DNA of 64,000 nt from CBDCFT01 sp965216365 (GCA_965216365.1 CBDCFT010000013.1:211760-275759), one strand, 5' to 3'. Shown: positions 34,935-44,121, counted from the stretch's first letter. Translations and numbers: made by a program. The notes: generated from the letters alone by a model not told the origin.

Positions 34935-35510
34935 CTAGATTTTTTCCTTGAGTTCGCCAATCAGAGGCTTCAGTTTTTGTTCGATCAGCGATGCCGTTAA
35001 CGCCCCCACATGACGAAAACGAATCATGCCGTTTTGATCTACTAATAATGTGACGGGGATAGCATCAATTCCTAAATTACCCGTTACCTGCCCATCGCCA
35101 TCCCACCCGATTTTCTCATAAGGGCTATTGTAATATTCCAGCCAGCGCAAGGCATCTTCGCGTTTGTCACGATAATTTATACCTACTATGGGGATATTGC
35201 CTGTATTGGCAATTTGCAGTAGTAGCGGATGTTCGTCTCTACAGCTTAAACACCAACTGGCCCAGACATTAATAAGTGTGGCATGACCGAGCAAGTCGTT
35301 GTGGTCGATATATCGAATACTGTCATTCAGTAGTGGTAGGCTGAATTCCGGCAGTCTTTGTTCAGTTTGAAAAATTGGTAATCCATTAAACGGGCGCGAA
35401 ATCAATAGACCGAGTGCGATGGCGAGAGCGAAAATTCCAGGTAGTAGTACGTTCAGGTGTTTACGCAATCGCGTATGACGCAAAGGGAACACAATTGCGC
35501 CAATTCGCAT
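34935..35510 (-). CDS. DsbE/CcmG-like membrane-anchored thioredoxin
   Basis: 191 residues: N-terminal membrane anchor (VLLPGIFALAIALGLLIS), then a TlpA/DsbE thioredoxin fold with NVWASWCLSCRDEHPLL (C87, C90), IVGINYRDKREDALRWLEYYNSPY and GIDAIPVTLLVDQNGMIRFRHVG. This is the CcmG/DsbE pattern; such proteins keep apocytochrome CXXCH cysteines reduced. The usual VPET loop reads IPVT. The start overlaps the stop of the upstream regulator gene (TAATG), which ties its expression to Crp/Fnr regulator 3. It would serve the many haem sites around it. Confidence 0.85.
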   Translation of the reverse strand: MRIGAIVFPLRHTRLRKHLNVLLPGIFALAIALGLLISRPFNGLPIFQTEQRLPEFSLPLLNDSIRYIDHNDLLGHATLINVWASWCLSCRDEHPLLLQIANTGNIPIVGINYRDKREDALRWLEYYNSPYEKIGWDGDGQVTGNLGIDAIPVTLLVDQNGMIRFRHVGALTASLIEQKLKPLIGELKEKI

Positions 35511-36205
35511 TATGCAAAATGACTCAGTACCAGTCGCGACAGGGCATTCCGATCGAGTATACGAATAGAACCGCGTTTAACATCAATCCAGCCGTTGTCC
35601 TTCATGTGTTTTAGTTCCCGGGAAATCACTTCGCGAACACTTCCCAGTTCGGCCGCCAATCCCGCGTGAGTTTTGTGCACCTCATCTTCCAATCCCGATG
35701 CACTCAGCAGACACTCCGCGATACGTACATCCAGACGGTCAAATGCGAGTCCTCGTACCAATGATATCAAGTGTATTAACTGGTCACCGTAGCCGTTTAA
35801 CACGAAATCGGAAAAACAGGCAGATTCGCTCATACCACGAAAAAACTCATGTCGTGAAATCGCCACTGCCTTTACCTCGGTCTCCGTGATACTGCTGGCT
35901 GGATAAGGTTTTTCGGACAGAAGGCAACCCGTGGTCAAGGCGCAGCTTTGACCGGCATTGACACGGTAGAGCATCAGTTCGCGACCTTCCGGAGAGGATT
36001 TATAGACACGGATCGACCCTTTGATACACAGCAGATAAGCTTCACACGGATCGCCTTCGCGAAACACTGCGCTACCGGGTTCCAGCACAATGGTGTCTTT
36101 TATCGATCGAAGAATTTCACGACCGACAGGATCTTCCATGTCGCGCAAGCGCGGAAACACGTCTAACCAAGACGATGTTGATGTTTTATCAGTAGTTTTA
36201 TCCAA
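35510..36205 (-). CDS. Crp/Fnr-family transcription regulator 3
   Basis: 231 residues from a TTG at 36205, supported by AGGAT 8 bases upstream. Beta roll with FREGDPCEAYLLCIKGSIRVYKSS and VNAGQSCALTTGCLLSEKPYPASSITE, and winged helix with SVREVISRELKHMKDNGWIDVKRG. The GQSCALTTGCLLS motif (two Cys) is shared with regulators 1 and 2. First gene of a two-gene operon with the DsbE-like thioredoxin. Likely a regulator of the cytochrome locus; the effector is unknown. Confidence 0.88.
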   Translation of the reverse strand: MDKTTDKTSTSSWLDVFPRLRDMEDPVGREILRSIKDTIVLEPGSAVFREGDPCEAYLLCIKGSIRVYKSSPEGRELMLYRVNAGQSCALTTGCLLSEKPYPASSITETEVKAVAISRHEFFRGMSESACFSDFVLNGYGDQLIHLISLVRGLAFDRLDVRIAECLLSASGLEDEVHKTHAGLAAELGSVREVISRELKHMKDNGWIDVKRGSIRILDRNALSRLVLSHFA

Positions 36206-36286
36206 TGCCTTATCCTAATTTAATATGTAAATTTTGCCGGATAAAAGTGCCGGGGATCACGATTAGACAGTGTTGAGTTGAATTAG

Positions 36287-37327
36287 TTATTGACGAGTGT
36301 CAAGAACATTGATCTCGTACCACGACGGTTTCGGCGATGAACCCCGTGATTGAAGTGTCGAATTTGGTTTGTCGGAGAACGGCCCGAATACGCGACTCAT
36401 ATAAGCGATAGTGGCGTTAATATCCTTGTCGGAGAAAACAGAATTCCATGCTGGCATTGATGTGCCAGCGACACCGCGGGATATTGCATTGTACAAACTC
36501 TTGCGGTCTGTTTTTTCTTTAAACATATGATCGGTGAAATCCGGTGGATGCGGGGTCAAGAAACTGCCTATCCAATTGCGACCGGTACCGTCCTCGGCAT
36601 GACAATGAGCACAATGTTGTTGGTACAGGTGTTCGCCTCGCGATTCTGTAACACTAGGATTTGTCAGGAGTGGGGATTGCTCGTGCAGTTCATAAACCGG
36701 TGGTTCATTTTCTTCCAAATAATTACCGGGTGGATAGGATACACCGCGCAGCTCCCAATAGTTGTTTCCGCCGTCAGCGACAGGTTCATGACAGCTGATA
36801 CAGGCAGACATAAATAATTGTTTACCCGCACGTTCGAAATCAGACAAAGTATTTTCATTTTGGTCGATTGAAAGTTCGCCGAATACGTAGGGAAATGCAG
36901 CTTGATAGCGTTCGTGGTTTGGCCAACCGTTTTGTTCGGTGTGATAGCGATAATCTCGGTCAGAGCCTGACATAAATGCGTCGCGGACGTAAGCGACAAC
37001 TGATTTGATTTCCTCTTGGGACAGCGTTTCCCCAAAAGCCGTCATCGCCGTACCGGGTTTCCCCCGAGAAACCGTGTTAAGCATCTGTTCACGCGTGAGA
37101 AGCTGAGGCGATGTCGCGCTAAAATTCCTGGGTGGCGGGTTTAAATAATCAGCCGCTAAAGTGACACCATTTCCCGCATAGCCATGGCACTGATAACAGT
37201 AGTAGTCGTAAATCTTTTTGCCAGCGGTGTTTAGATCTTGCGCCGCAGTCGTATTGACAAAGAGTACGGTGGTTAAGAGCACCAGCGAACTGGCCATAAC
37301 CCCGTTACCGATTTTCCATTTACTCAA
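36287..37327 (-). CDS. Triheme cytochrome c
   Basis: About 346 residues from a proposed TTG at 37327 (giving SKWKIGNGVMASSLVLLTTVLFVNTTAA as signal peptide; an ATG at 37297 is the alternative). Three class-I cytochrome c domains or half-domains: CYQCHGYAGNG, CISCHEPVADGG and CAHCHAEDGTG, with possible distal Met ligands in AMTAF and TSMPAW. The repeated motif LNPPPRNFSATSP / LTPHPPDFTDH resembles the triheme protein at 41795. Last gene of the minus-strand operon that starts at 40868. Periplasmic. Confidence 0.82.
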   Translation of the reverse strand: MSKWKIGNGVMASSLVLLTTVLFVNTTAAQDLNTAGKKIYDYYCYQCHGYAGNGVTLAADYLNPPPRNFSATSPQLLTREQMLNTVSRGKPGTAMTAFGETLSQEEIKSVVAYVRDAFMSGSDRDYRYHTEQNGWPNHERYQAAFPYVFGELSIDQNENTLSDFERAGKQLFMSACISCHEPVADGGNNYWELRGVSYPPGNYLEENEPPVYELHEQSPLLTNPSVTESRGEHLYQQHCAHCHAEDGTGRNWIGSFLTPHPPDFTDHMFKEKTDRKSLYNAISRGVAGTSMPAWNSVFSDKDINATIAYMSRVFGPFSDKPNSTLQSRGSSPKPSWYEINVLDTRQ

Positions 37328-37346
37328 GACGAAGTTGCAAAAGGTG

Positions 37347-38762
37347 TTACAACAAGTCGAATAGACGCGCGACACCGCCATAACCCCCAACCCACATGCT
37401 GCCGTCGTTCGCCATCGCCATGGAAAAGATGTTTTCGGCAAATAACCCGTCGGCTTGGTTGAACACGGTGAAACCGTCCGCATCTCTTCTGACCAAGCCT
37501 TTGCTGGTACCTATCCACAACCGGTCTTTTTCATCAGTCGCCAACATGAATATGTGATTTGCAGGCAAACCATCGGCAACGGTGTAATTTTTCCAGGTCG
37601 TGCCGTCGAACCGGGCCAGTCCGCCGCCCCAGGTGCCACACCAAATCATGCCTCCGTTATCGATGGTAAGTGCGACAATGTAATTTGGGTTATAGGCGAC
37701 GTCGACGTTTTGCAGGCCTTGTTCCACTTTTTGGCGTGCATGGTGATTGGAAACACGTGAAGGATCGCTGTCAAATTGCAACTGATCTCGCACCAACTCA
37801 TACGCAGCACCCAGGCCATCATCGTGAGACCAGTTTTGCCATGTTTCGTCTTTGTACAGGGCAAGCCCGCCCTCGGTGGCGAACCATATATTGCCATCGT
37901 TATCTTCGCGCATTGCATACACCCAGTCGTTGGGTAATCCGGAATCCGTATTTTCCACGGTAAATACATCCCACTTGCTTGGGTCTTTTAGATCGCCACC
38001 ACGAATTCGATTGGCTCCGGACCATGTGGCGATCCAGACATCACCACTTTTTGATTCCAAGGTATCATAGACAAAGGCATCGGCTAATCCATCGGGAATA
38101 TTATAGTTTTCCCAGGTTTCCGTTTGCTGGTCGAGCAACGACAAACCGCCACCATAAGTTCCTACAGCGAGTTGACTTTTTAGCTTGCTGATATGGAATA
38201 TGCCGTTGGCCAAAAGCCCAGAGCGATTATCGAATAACCGATGCGTGTCGTTTTCCAGGTCGTAACGGATAACACCACCGGAAGTACCTACCCACACGAT
38301 GTTTCCATCCGCCAGCATACTTTTAACGTTCCGGTTACCGACCCGGAAATGCGTGAAGCGGCCATGGGTAGGATCGGCTGGTTGATTTGCCTGATTGGCG
38401 ATGGTTGCCAACTCGTCTAGCGGTGGGTGGTTGGCCGGCATGGATGCGTTGTCCGATGTTTCCGGTTGCGCCGGCGCGGATGCTGTTTCAGACGTTGACG
38501 ATGCCGCAGTTTGTGTTTGTTCCGAGAGTGCAGGCTCTGTGTTGGTATCGTTTCCGGTAGCTGTTGTCGTATCCGCCGTTTGCTCGGTTGGTTGTGTGTC
38601 TACGTTTACGGTTGCGCTTTCTTGGGTGGCCGTCGTTGTCGTGGTATCGTCTCCATCCGCTGTGGCTGTAGGGGGGCTGGATTGTCTTCCCAACCAATAT
38701 GCGGAGGCGCCTACACCAACCAATAAAAGAGCTATTAACAAAACTAATTTAGTTCGACCCAT
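37347..38762 (-). CDS. Two-component-propeller protein with membrane anchor (no kinase)
   Basis: 471 residues: N-terminal helix KLVLLIALLLVGVGASAYWL as signal anchor, a ~100-residue Thr/Ser/Ala/Pro-rich linker, then a beta-propeller of Reg_prop type blades (NIVWVGTSGGVIRYD, GDVWIATWSGANRI, GNIWFATEGGLALYKDETWQNWSHDDGLG, MIWCGTWGGGLARFDGTTWKNYTVADGLPANHI). In hybrid sensor kinases such propellers form the periplasmic sensor; here there is no kinase or effector domain after it. It is a paralog of the next gene upstream (38764) and lies inside a cytochrome operon, so a structural or adaptor role is possible. One-base spacing to its neighbour. Confidence 0.8.
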   Translation of the reverse strand: MGRTKLVLLIALLLVGVGASAYWLGRQSSPPTATADGDDTTTTTATQESATVNVDTQPTEQTADTTTATGNDTNTEPALSEQTQTAASSTSETASAPAQPETSDNASMPANHPPLDELATIANQANQPADPTHGRFTHFRVGNRNVKSMLADGNIVWVGTSGGVIRYDLENDTHRLFDNRSGLLANGIFHISKLKSQLAVGTYGGGLSLLDQQTETWENYNIPDGLADAFVYDTLESKSGDVWIATWSGANRIRGGDLKDPSKWDVFTVENTDSGLPNDWVYAMREDNDGNIWFATEGGLALYKDETWQNWSHDDGLGAAYELVRDQLQFDSDPSRVSNHHARQKVEQGLQNVDVAYNPNYIVALTIDNGGMIWCGTWGGGLARFDGTTWKNYTVADGLPANHIFMLATDEKDRLWIGTSKGLVRRDADGFTVFNQADGLFAENIFSMAMANDGSMWVGGYGGVARLFDLL

Positions 38763-38763
38763 C

Positions 38764-39888
38764 CTATTCTCCGTTGTTTGTGGTCACGCCAATACGCACG
38801 ACGCCACCGCGCGTACCCACCCAAATATCGCGGTTGGGTGCAACCGCTAACGCATAAACGCTATCGTTTATCAGGCCATCGCTGCGCGTAAAACTTGTCC
38901 AGGTGTTATCGTGAAAACGTGTAAGTCCGCGTTGGCTACCAAACCAAAGGGCGCCTGACGGGTCTTGGGCGAGGCTAAATACGATGTCGCCCGCCAAACC
39001 ATCGGTTTGCGTGTAGTTGATCCAGTCTTTGCCATCGAAATGGCTGACACCGCCTCCCCAGGTGCCCGCCCAAACCGTATCGTCCTCGGCAACGAGTACT
39101 GAAAAAACATAGTTGGGATTGTATGTATCCCGCCCTTGATTCAATACATTCAAGTCGTGCCGGCTGCGGGTGCCGAGACCCGTGTTTGTGCTGGGCGGTA
39201 GCTGTTGCTCGTTAGTGGCGCCCAGTCCGTCTTGATGAGTCCAGTGACGCCACGTTTCTCCATCGAGCATCGACACACCGCCTTCGGTGCCGAACCAAAC
39301 ACGGTCGGAAGCATCAACATCGAGACCATATACCCATTCATTGACTAATTCGTCCTTGAAGTTGGTGAACGTTTTACTTGCGAAATCGAATTTGCTCGCG
39401 CCCGCCCAGGTGCCAATCCAGAAATCACCGTTTTTTTGTTGTGCAAAGGTGTAAACCCAATAGTCCGCCAAACCGTGCATCGGGAAATAAACATCCCATT
39501 GCCCATCCTTATAACGGGAGGCGCCGCCACCGTTCGTGCCGAACCACAGATGATCCTGTTGATCTTTTCCTATGCCAAAAACATATTCATTCGCCAAGCC
39601 GTGATCGCGGGTAAAGGTTTGACGTAGTTGTCGCGTTTCCAGATCGATCTCCATTACGCCGGAAGTCGTACCGACCCACAGGGTATTTGTCGTGCTATCG
39701 GCCAGCAAAGAACGTACCACCACATCGGGGCCAACATTAAATTGATCCAAAACTTGATAGGCGGTTTGACTGGGCGTTTCGGACGAATCCGTAGTCTGCG
39801 CCATAACCGTAGCGGTACACGGCAGTATCGCCGCGAACACGATCGCAAAGACTGCATTCCTTATGACCGTTACCCCGGGGTGTTTCAA
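38764..39888 (-). CDS. Secreted two-component-propeller protein (no kinase)
   Basis: 374 residues: cleavable signal peptide (AVFAIVFAAILPCTATVMAQ) and Reg_prop blades (TLWVGTTSGVMEID, HLWFGTNGGGASRYKDGQWDVYF, DFWIGTWAGASKFD, RVWFGTEGGVSMLDGETWRHWTHQDGLGA, TVWAGTWGGGVSHFDGKDWINY). No further domain. It shares the GLGA insert and the R-H-D/N-YNPNY stretch with the 37347 protein, showing a recent common origin. The start overlaps the monohaem cytochrome stop upstream (ATGA). Periplasmic; function unknown. Confidence 0.8.
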   Translation of the reverse strand: MKHPGVTVIRNAVFAIVFAAILPCTATVMAQTTDSSETPSQTAYQVLDQFNVGPDVVVRSLLADSTTNTLWVGTTSGVMEIDLETRQLRQTFTRDHGLANEYVFGIGKDQQDHLWFGTNGGGASRYKDGQWDVYFPMHGLADYWVYTFAQQKNGDFWIGTWAGASKFDFASKTFTNFKDELVNEWVYGLDVDASDRVWFGTEGGVSMLDGETWRHWTHQDGLGATNEQQLPPSTNTGLGTRSRHDLNVLNQGRDTYNPNYVFSVLVAEDDTVWAGTWGGGVSHFDGKDWINYTQTDGLAGDIVFSLAQDPSGALWFGSQRGLTRFHDNTWTSFTRSDGLINDSVYALAVAPNRDIWVGTRGGVVRIGVTTNNGE

Positions 39889-40238
39889 AAAAAAGCCCTG
39901 AGATAAGTAACAATATCCAGAATTTCACTATCCGACAGCAGTCCGCGAAATGCCGGCATCGATTTTCTACCTTCACGAATATGAAGCAATAAGTCGGCAT
40001 CGGATTGCAGTAATCCTTCACCCCGGCGGAAGTCCGGTGTGTTTGGCATATTGCCCGTTCCGTTTTCACCGTGGCATTGGGCGCAGTAATCGTTGTACAG
40101 GGTTTTGCCGGCAAAAACATCGGCGCCCAATACGGTGTTTCCGGATAACAGGGATATCGTGAATAAGACACTCACGGTGAATAACATACCCTGGCGCCAA
40201 TACCGGATGCGCTCATTATGTACAGGAACGCTTTTCAC
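39885..40238 (-). CDS. Monohaem class-I cytochrome c
   Basis: 117 residues: basic N-terminus and signal/anchor (GMLFTVSVLFTISLLSGNTVLGA), then one cytochrome c domain with CAQCHGENGTG, the distal Met in SMPAF and the C-terminal helix ILDIVTYLRAFF. Overlaps the start of the propeller gene downstream by 4 bases. Small soluble or anchored electron carrier in the periplasm. Confidence 0.88.
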   Translation of the reverse strand: MKSVPVHNERIRYWRQGMLFTVSVLFTISLLSGNTVLGADVFAGKTLYNDYCAQCHGENGTGNMPNTPDFRRGEGLLQSDADLLLHIREGRKSMPAFRGLLSDSEILDIVTYLRAFF

Positions 40239-40241
40239 CTG

Positions 40242-40868
40242 CTAGTTAAAACTACGCATTGATTGCGCTTTTGTTTCAAGTTCAACAGCTTTGGTTTCGT
40301 CAACGGCCAAACCCAATTCACCCTGCCGGTAGGCTTTAGCCAGACGATCCGCTGCCCAAGAATCTCCGTTGTTTAATCCGCGTTCCAGCCATTTAATAGC
40401 CAACTCGTAATCTTTACCGAGATTATGTCGACCATGTTCGTAAGCATCGGCCAGTTTACGTATCGCGGGTTTGTAATCCTGTTCCGCAGCCTGCGTAATC
40501 AAATCTAACGCAAGTGGCAAATCAGTTTCGACCCCTTCACCTTTGATATACATCTCAGCAAGTCCAAATTGACCTTCGGAGTTACTTTGTGCCGCTGCCT
40601 TGCTATACCATTTCACTGCTTCTTCATCTCGATTCGCGCCGTCCAATATCCATGCGAGACGTGCTTGCGCGGGTGCATAGTTTTGTTCGGCGGCTTCTCG
40701 GAACAAGGCCATGGCGGCCACAACGTCACCGGTGTTGAGATTGTATTGCGCCTTGTTGAATGCCTCGATCGGCGATGTTTGCGCTAGCGCAGCGCCTGGC
40801 AACAGCAGTGTTACTACCACGGCTAGGACAGGCTTGTTAACGGTTCCCATTTTCCAGTTAAAAAACAA
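40242..40868 (-). CDS. Sel1-repeat (TPR-like) periplasmic protein
   Basis: 208 residues with signal peptide (PVLAVVVTLLLPGAALAQ) and four to five Sel1-like repeats (AMALFREAAEQNYAPAQARLAWIL, AVKWYSKAAAQSNSEGQFGLAEMYIKGEGV, ALDLITQAAEQDYKPAIRKLADAYEHG). Sel1 proteins are scaffolds for protein contacts. First gene of the minus-strand operon 40868-36287 and placed right after a CRP-like operator. A second Sel1 protein occurs at 51414, again next to cytochrome genes, so they may help assemble the complex. Confidence 0.82.
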   Translation of the reverse strand: MFFNWKMGTVNKPVLAVVVTLLLPGAALAQTSPIEAFNKAQYNLNTGDVVAAMALFREAAEQNYAPAQARLAWILDGANRDEEAVKWYSKAAAQSNSEGQFGLAEMYIKGEGVETDLPLALDLITQAAEQDYKPAIRKLADAYEHGRHNLGKDYELAIKWLERGLNNGDSWAADRLAKAYRQGELGLAVDETKAVELETKAQSMRSFN

Positions 40869-40915
40869 CAGTGCAAACTCCGATCAATAGTTTGCGTCAG
40901 CGGTTCTTCGCTGAC

Positions 40916-40931
40916 TGTGACTTTGGTTACA
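40916..40931. promoter_or_regulatory. CRP-like operator
   Basis: TGTGACTTTGGTTACA fits TGTRA-N6-TYACA exactly. It lies 48 bases upstream of the Sel1 gene that starts the 40868-36287 operon. Confidence 0.65.
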
Positions 40932-40952
40932 TTAAACTTTAATGTGACTAAC

Positions 40953-41798
40953 TCACCACCATTTTGTGGGCGACCCTTCGTGTAGCACTAAATGGCATCG
41001 TTCACAGGCGAAAGTCTCGAATGCGACGCGGTCATGACACATACCGCAGAACTTTCCCTGATACATATCGTTCATGGTGAAGTTATTAGCCCCAGCAGTT
41101 GCTACAAACGGTTTAGGATGGCAGTTTTCGCAGGCCAGCCATTCAGTATGCGATGCATGGGGAAACAACACGTAAGGCATGTTGCGCGTTTGTTGCATAA
41201 TATTTTCGTCAGTGCGTCGTTGTATGTCACCATCGGAGTTGATATTAGCGCGCGGTGCAATGAGGCCTTCGCGCAAGGCCACCATCCAGTCGATCCCACC
41301 ACGCTTGTCGAGTGGAAACCCAGCCATGGCTTGGTTGGCTTTTTGCAAGATTGAGTAAGCAGGATTGTCACGGTCATAAAATTTATTTTGCTCTGGAAGC
41401 GCTTTTGTGCCACGTGTTTGTCGTATTTCCTCGACATCTTGTGCTGGTTGGGCATCGATAACTGGTGCCGGCAATGGTGTATCCGTTTCGGTCTGAGTTT
41501 GTCTGCTTACCTGTGGTGTGGTCGCGGTATCAACCGGTTGTGGCGCATCGGTTTTATCCGTACCAGGCGCTACTTGCGATGCCGTCGATTTATCTTCTGA
41601 TGTATTTTGCGATGAAGATTTGGTTTTGACGGGCTTATCCTTCACAACCTCATCAATGTTCTTGGGTGATGCGGGTATGGCCGTTCCAGTTGATGGACTC
41701 GATTCCGTATCTTCGGGTTGCGTCGCTGGTGCCTGACAGCCGCTGACGGAAAACACAGCGACCAACGCTACCACCCAGCGAATGACGCTCGTGTTCAT
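40953..41798 (-). CDS. c7-type triheme cytochrome lipoprotein
   Basis: 281 residues: lipobox VSGC, a ~110-residue Thr/Pro/Ser/Asp-rich linker, then IDWMVALREGLIAPRANI and a C-terminal c7-type triheme domain (FPHASHTEWLACENCHP, FTMNDMYQGKFCGMCHDRVAF, FACERCHLVLH). The free His residues in FPHASH would supply distal ligands. This domain type is known as the c(7)/'nanowire' triheme domain. Related to the C-terminus of the 48500 protein and to the 53045 protein. Start overlaps the upstream triheme gene's stop (ATGA). Likely anchored to the outer membrane, periplasmic face or surface. Confidence 0.85.
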   Translation of the reverse strand: MNTSVIRWVVALVAVFSVSGCQAPATQPEDTESSPSTGTAIPASPKNIDEVVKDKPVKTKSSSQNTSEDKSTASQVAPGTDKTDAPQPVDTATTPQVSRQTQTETDTPLPAPVIDAQPAQDVEEIRQTRGTKALPEQNKFYDRDNPAYSILQKANQAMAGFPLDKRGGIDWMVALREGLIAPRANINSDGDIQRRTDENIMQQTRNMPYVLFPHASHTEWLACENCHPKPFVATAGANNFTMNDMYQGKFCGMCHDRVAFETFACERCHLVLHEGSPTKWW

Positions 41799-42892
41799 TG
41801 CTGTGCGTGTTCAGAATGTGTGTCGTTGGGTTGAATAAATTGGGTAAACACGTATTCCGCTACATCGGCAATTTGTTGGTCGTTTAATACCTTGCCCCAG
41901 GCGGGCATTTCACGACCACGCACGCCGTCTCTTATGCCTTCAAATAGAGCCGGCCGGTCAAGATGAGCGCGATGCGCATCATCAGTGAAGGCGACCGGTT
42001 TGGGGCTAATAAAATACGCACGCGGGCCATCACCATTGCCGTCCACACCATGACAAGTCGCACAATTGTCACGGTAAAAAGCTGCGCCGGCATGTTTGTC
42101 GCCGTTTAGTCCATTTGGCATTGGCATTAATGCGATGTTCTTCAATTCTCCAGTTTCTTCATCATGACTATGACCCTGGCTATGACCATGGGTCTGTTGC
42201 TCGGGTGGCTTCGCTTCGCCGGTATCGCTTGCGGACAATTGCATGAAGGCGTTACGGATATAATCGACTACGGCATCAATGTCTTGGTCATCGAGTTGGC
42301 GGTTAAAGCCCACCATTGCCGTATTCGGTTTGCCATGGGTTACCACTGCGACCATTGATTTGCGGCTTAAAGTCGTGCGAATCGTGGGGTCGGTGAATTT
42401 ACGTGGAGGTGGATTAAGTCCCGCTCCGGTCCAACGTGCGCGGCCACCGTCGTCGCCATGGCATACCGAGCAATAATTCATATAGATATCCCGGCCGTGC
42501 GACGCTTGTGGTTCCACGTTTGCTATATTTACACGCATAAACTGTTGCCTAACGTAATCTACCACTGCGTGTATTTCGGCTTCGCTTAAGCGCGTTTGCC
42601 AGCCTGTCATCGCAGTCCCGGTTATACCGCTACTCACAGCGGCTAGCATTTGATATCGAGTCAGACTCGCCGCCATATCCGGTTCAGTAAAATCTCTTGG
42701 CGGCGGTATCAAACCTTGACGTGCACGCGATTGTCCGTCGCCTTTGTCGCCGTGGCAAACCGAACAATATTGTTGATATATCTGCTGGCCGTCTTGTGCT
42801 CGCACGGGTTCGGCTATGAACAGTGTGCTAAGTACAACCGTTAGTAACAGTATGGTAAGTGTCCGACACGTGCATGCGGAGGGGATCATCAT
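41795..42892 (-). CDS. Triheme cytochrome c with His-rich linker
   Basis: 365 residues with signal peptide (TILLLTVVLSTLFIAEPVRAQ) and three class-I cytochrome c domains: CSVCHGDKGDG, CSVCHGDDGG and CATCHGVDGNG, with Met ligands in TAMTGW, TAMVGF and REMPAW. Domains 2 and 3 are joined by a His-rich linker (QQTHGHSQGHSHDEE) that might bind metal. Motifs LIPPPRDFTEPD and LNPPPRKFTDPT mark the same subfamily as the 36287 protein. First gene of a two-gene operon with the c7 lipoprotein; its promoter region shares a CRP-like site with the divergent NHL gene. Periplasmic electron carrier. Confidence 0.87.
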   Translation of the reverse strand: MMIPSACTCRTLTILLLTVVLSTLFIAEPVRAQDGQQIYQQYCSVCHGDKGDGQSRARQGLIPPPRDFTEPDMAASLTRYQMLAAVSSGITGTAMTGWQTRLSEAEIHAVVDYVRQQFMRVNIANVEPQASHGRDIYMNYCSVCHGDDGGRARWTGAGLNPPPRKFTDPTIRTTLSRKSMVAVVTHGKPNTAMVGFNRQLDDQDIDAVVDYIRNAFMQLSASDTGEAKPPEQQTHGHSQGHSHDEETGELKNIALMPMPNGLNGDKHAGAAFYRDNCATCHGVDGNGDGPRAYFISPKPVAFTDDAHRAHLDRPALFEGIRDGVRGREMPAWGKVLNDQQIADVAEYVFTQFIQPNDTHSEHAQQ

Positions 42893-42953
42893 TTTGGTAC
42901 GTGATGACTATTACAGTGGTTATTGAAAAATAATTCAATACAATAATTCGAAC

Positions 42954-42969
42954 AGTGACTAAGGTCACA
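42954..42969. promoter_or_regulatory. CRP-like operator between divergent genes
   Basis: AGTGACTAAGGTCACA (GTGAC-N4-GTCAC core) lies between the triheme gene starting at 42892 on the minus strand and the NHL lipoprotein gene on the plus strand, so it can control both. Confidence 0.65.
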
Positions 42970-43003
42970 GTACTCACGCAAATGCCCAACTATTATCTGC
43001 ACC

Positions 43004-44121
43004 ATGATGATGCCATTAGCTTCATACAAGTCCGGTAATCTTGTCGGTATTTATTGCCGGATTGCTGGGTGCCTGCGCGCAACTTCCGGAACAAAAACCA
43101 TTTGTACCGCCGGTTTTTCCACCGCCCCCGGAGCAGCCGCGGTTTTTACTTCGAGCATATGCTGGTCAGCACGGCGCAAGTAACGAGTACGGATGCCACT
43201 ACACGATGGCGTCGTCTGTTAACCGGCGAGACCGAACGCGGTCTGGGTTTTGCCAAGCCGTTTGACGTCACTGCGTGCCGTGGGCGAATTTTTGTTAGCG
43301 ATTCGGTAAGACGCACCGTTATTGGCTTTGATTTTCCCGGTGGCCGGTCGTATGCGATAGGCGAAGACGAACCCGGTGCGTTAGTTAAACCGTTAGGCAT
43401 AGCATCGGATAACAACTGCAATTTATATGTCGCCGATGCGACACCAAAACGTATAGCGATATACGATCAGGACGGACAGTTTTTACGCGCGGTCGGCGGC
43501 GCTAAATATTTCGATCGCCTATCTCATGTAGCCGTAGACCCTAATGGTACAAAGATATTCACCGTGGATACCGGTAGCACCGGCGGTGATATGGAGGCCC
43601 ATAAGATTCGTGTATTTAACGCATCCACCGGGGCACATTTATACGACATCGGTAAACGAGGCGCTGCCGATGGTGAGTTGAATCTACCACGTGATATCGA
43701 GTTTGGACCCGACGGGTTGTTGTATGTTGTTGACAGTGGCAATTTCCGTGTCCAGGTGTTCGAGCAAGACGGTAAATTTGTGCGTAGCTTTGGCACGGTG
43801 GGACGACGAATAGGACAATTTGCACGCCCCAAAGGAATTGCGGCCGATCCGTCCGGAAATATTTATGTCACCGATGCATCCCACGGCAATTTCCAGATAT
43901 TCAATCCTGAGGGCCAGTTGTTGTTGTTTATCGGTGGCCGTTCAAACCGTTCCGAGCCTGCTAAATACACGCTGCCAGCGGGTATTGACGTGGATGAAGA
44001 TGGGCGTGTTTACATGGTTGGTCAGTTTTTTCGCAAAGTTGAAATTTATCGACCCGCTGAGTTGGAATCGAATCAGGGTTTTCTTGGTGTTTGGGCAACT
44101 CAGTTAGCTGAGAATCAGTAA
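43004..44121 (+). pseudogene. NHL-propeller lipoprotein, frameshifted near its N-terminus
   Basis: The main frame gives five to six NHL blades (RIFVSDSVRRTVIGFDF, LGIASDNNCNLYVADATPKRIAIYDQDGQFL, IEFGPDGLLYVVDSGNFRVQVFEQDGKFVRSFG, GIAADPSGNIYVTDASHGNFQIF). Its true N-terminus is in the frame before: IAGLLGACAQLPEQKPFVPPVFPPPPEQPRF, a lipobox and proline-rich stretch. Removing one T from TTTTT at about 43142-43146 joins them. A start (ATG at 43004, 43007 or 43010) needs a second shift near 43041. The intact paralog at 53980 shows the expected layout (lipobox, WPGLPELPRYRYAGE, propeller). Surface or periplasmic lipoprotein; partner of the cytochrome that follows. Confidence 0.75.

Noticed and set aside
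40944..40956. A second CRP-like site overlapping the 40953 gene end
   Set aside because: GTGACTAACTCAC has a half-site spacing one base short and lies partly in coding sequence.
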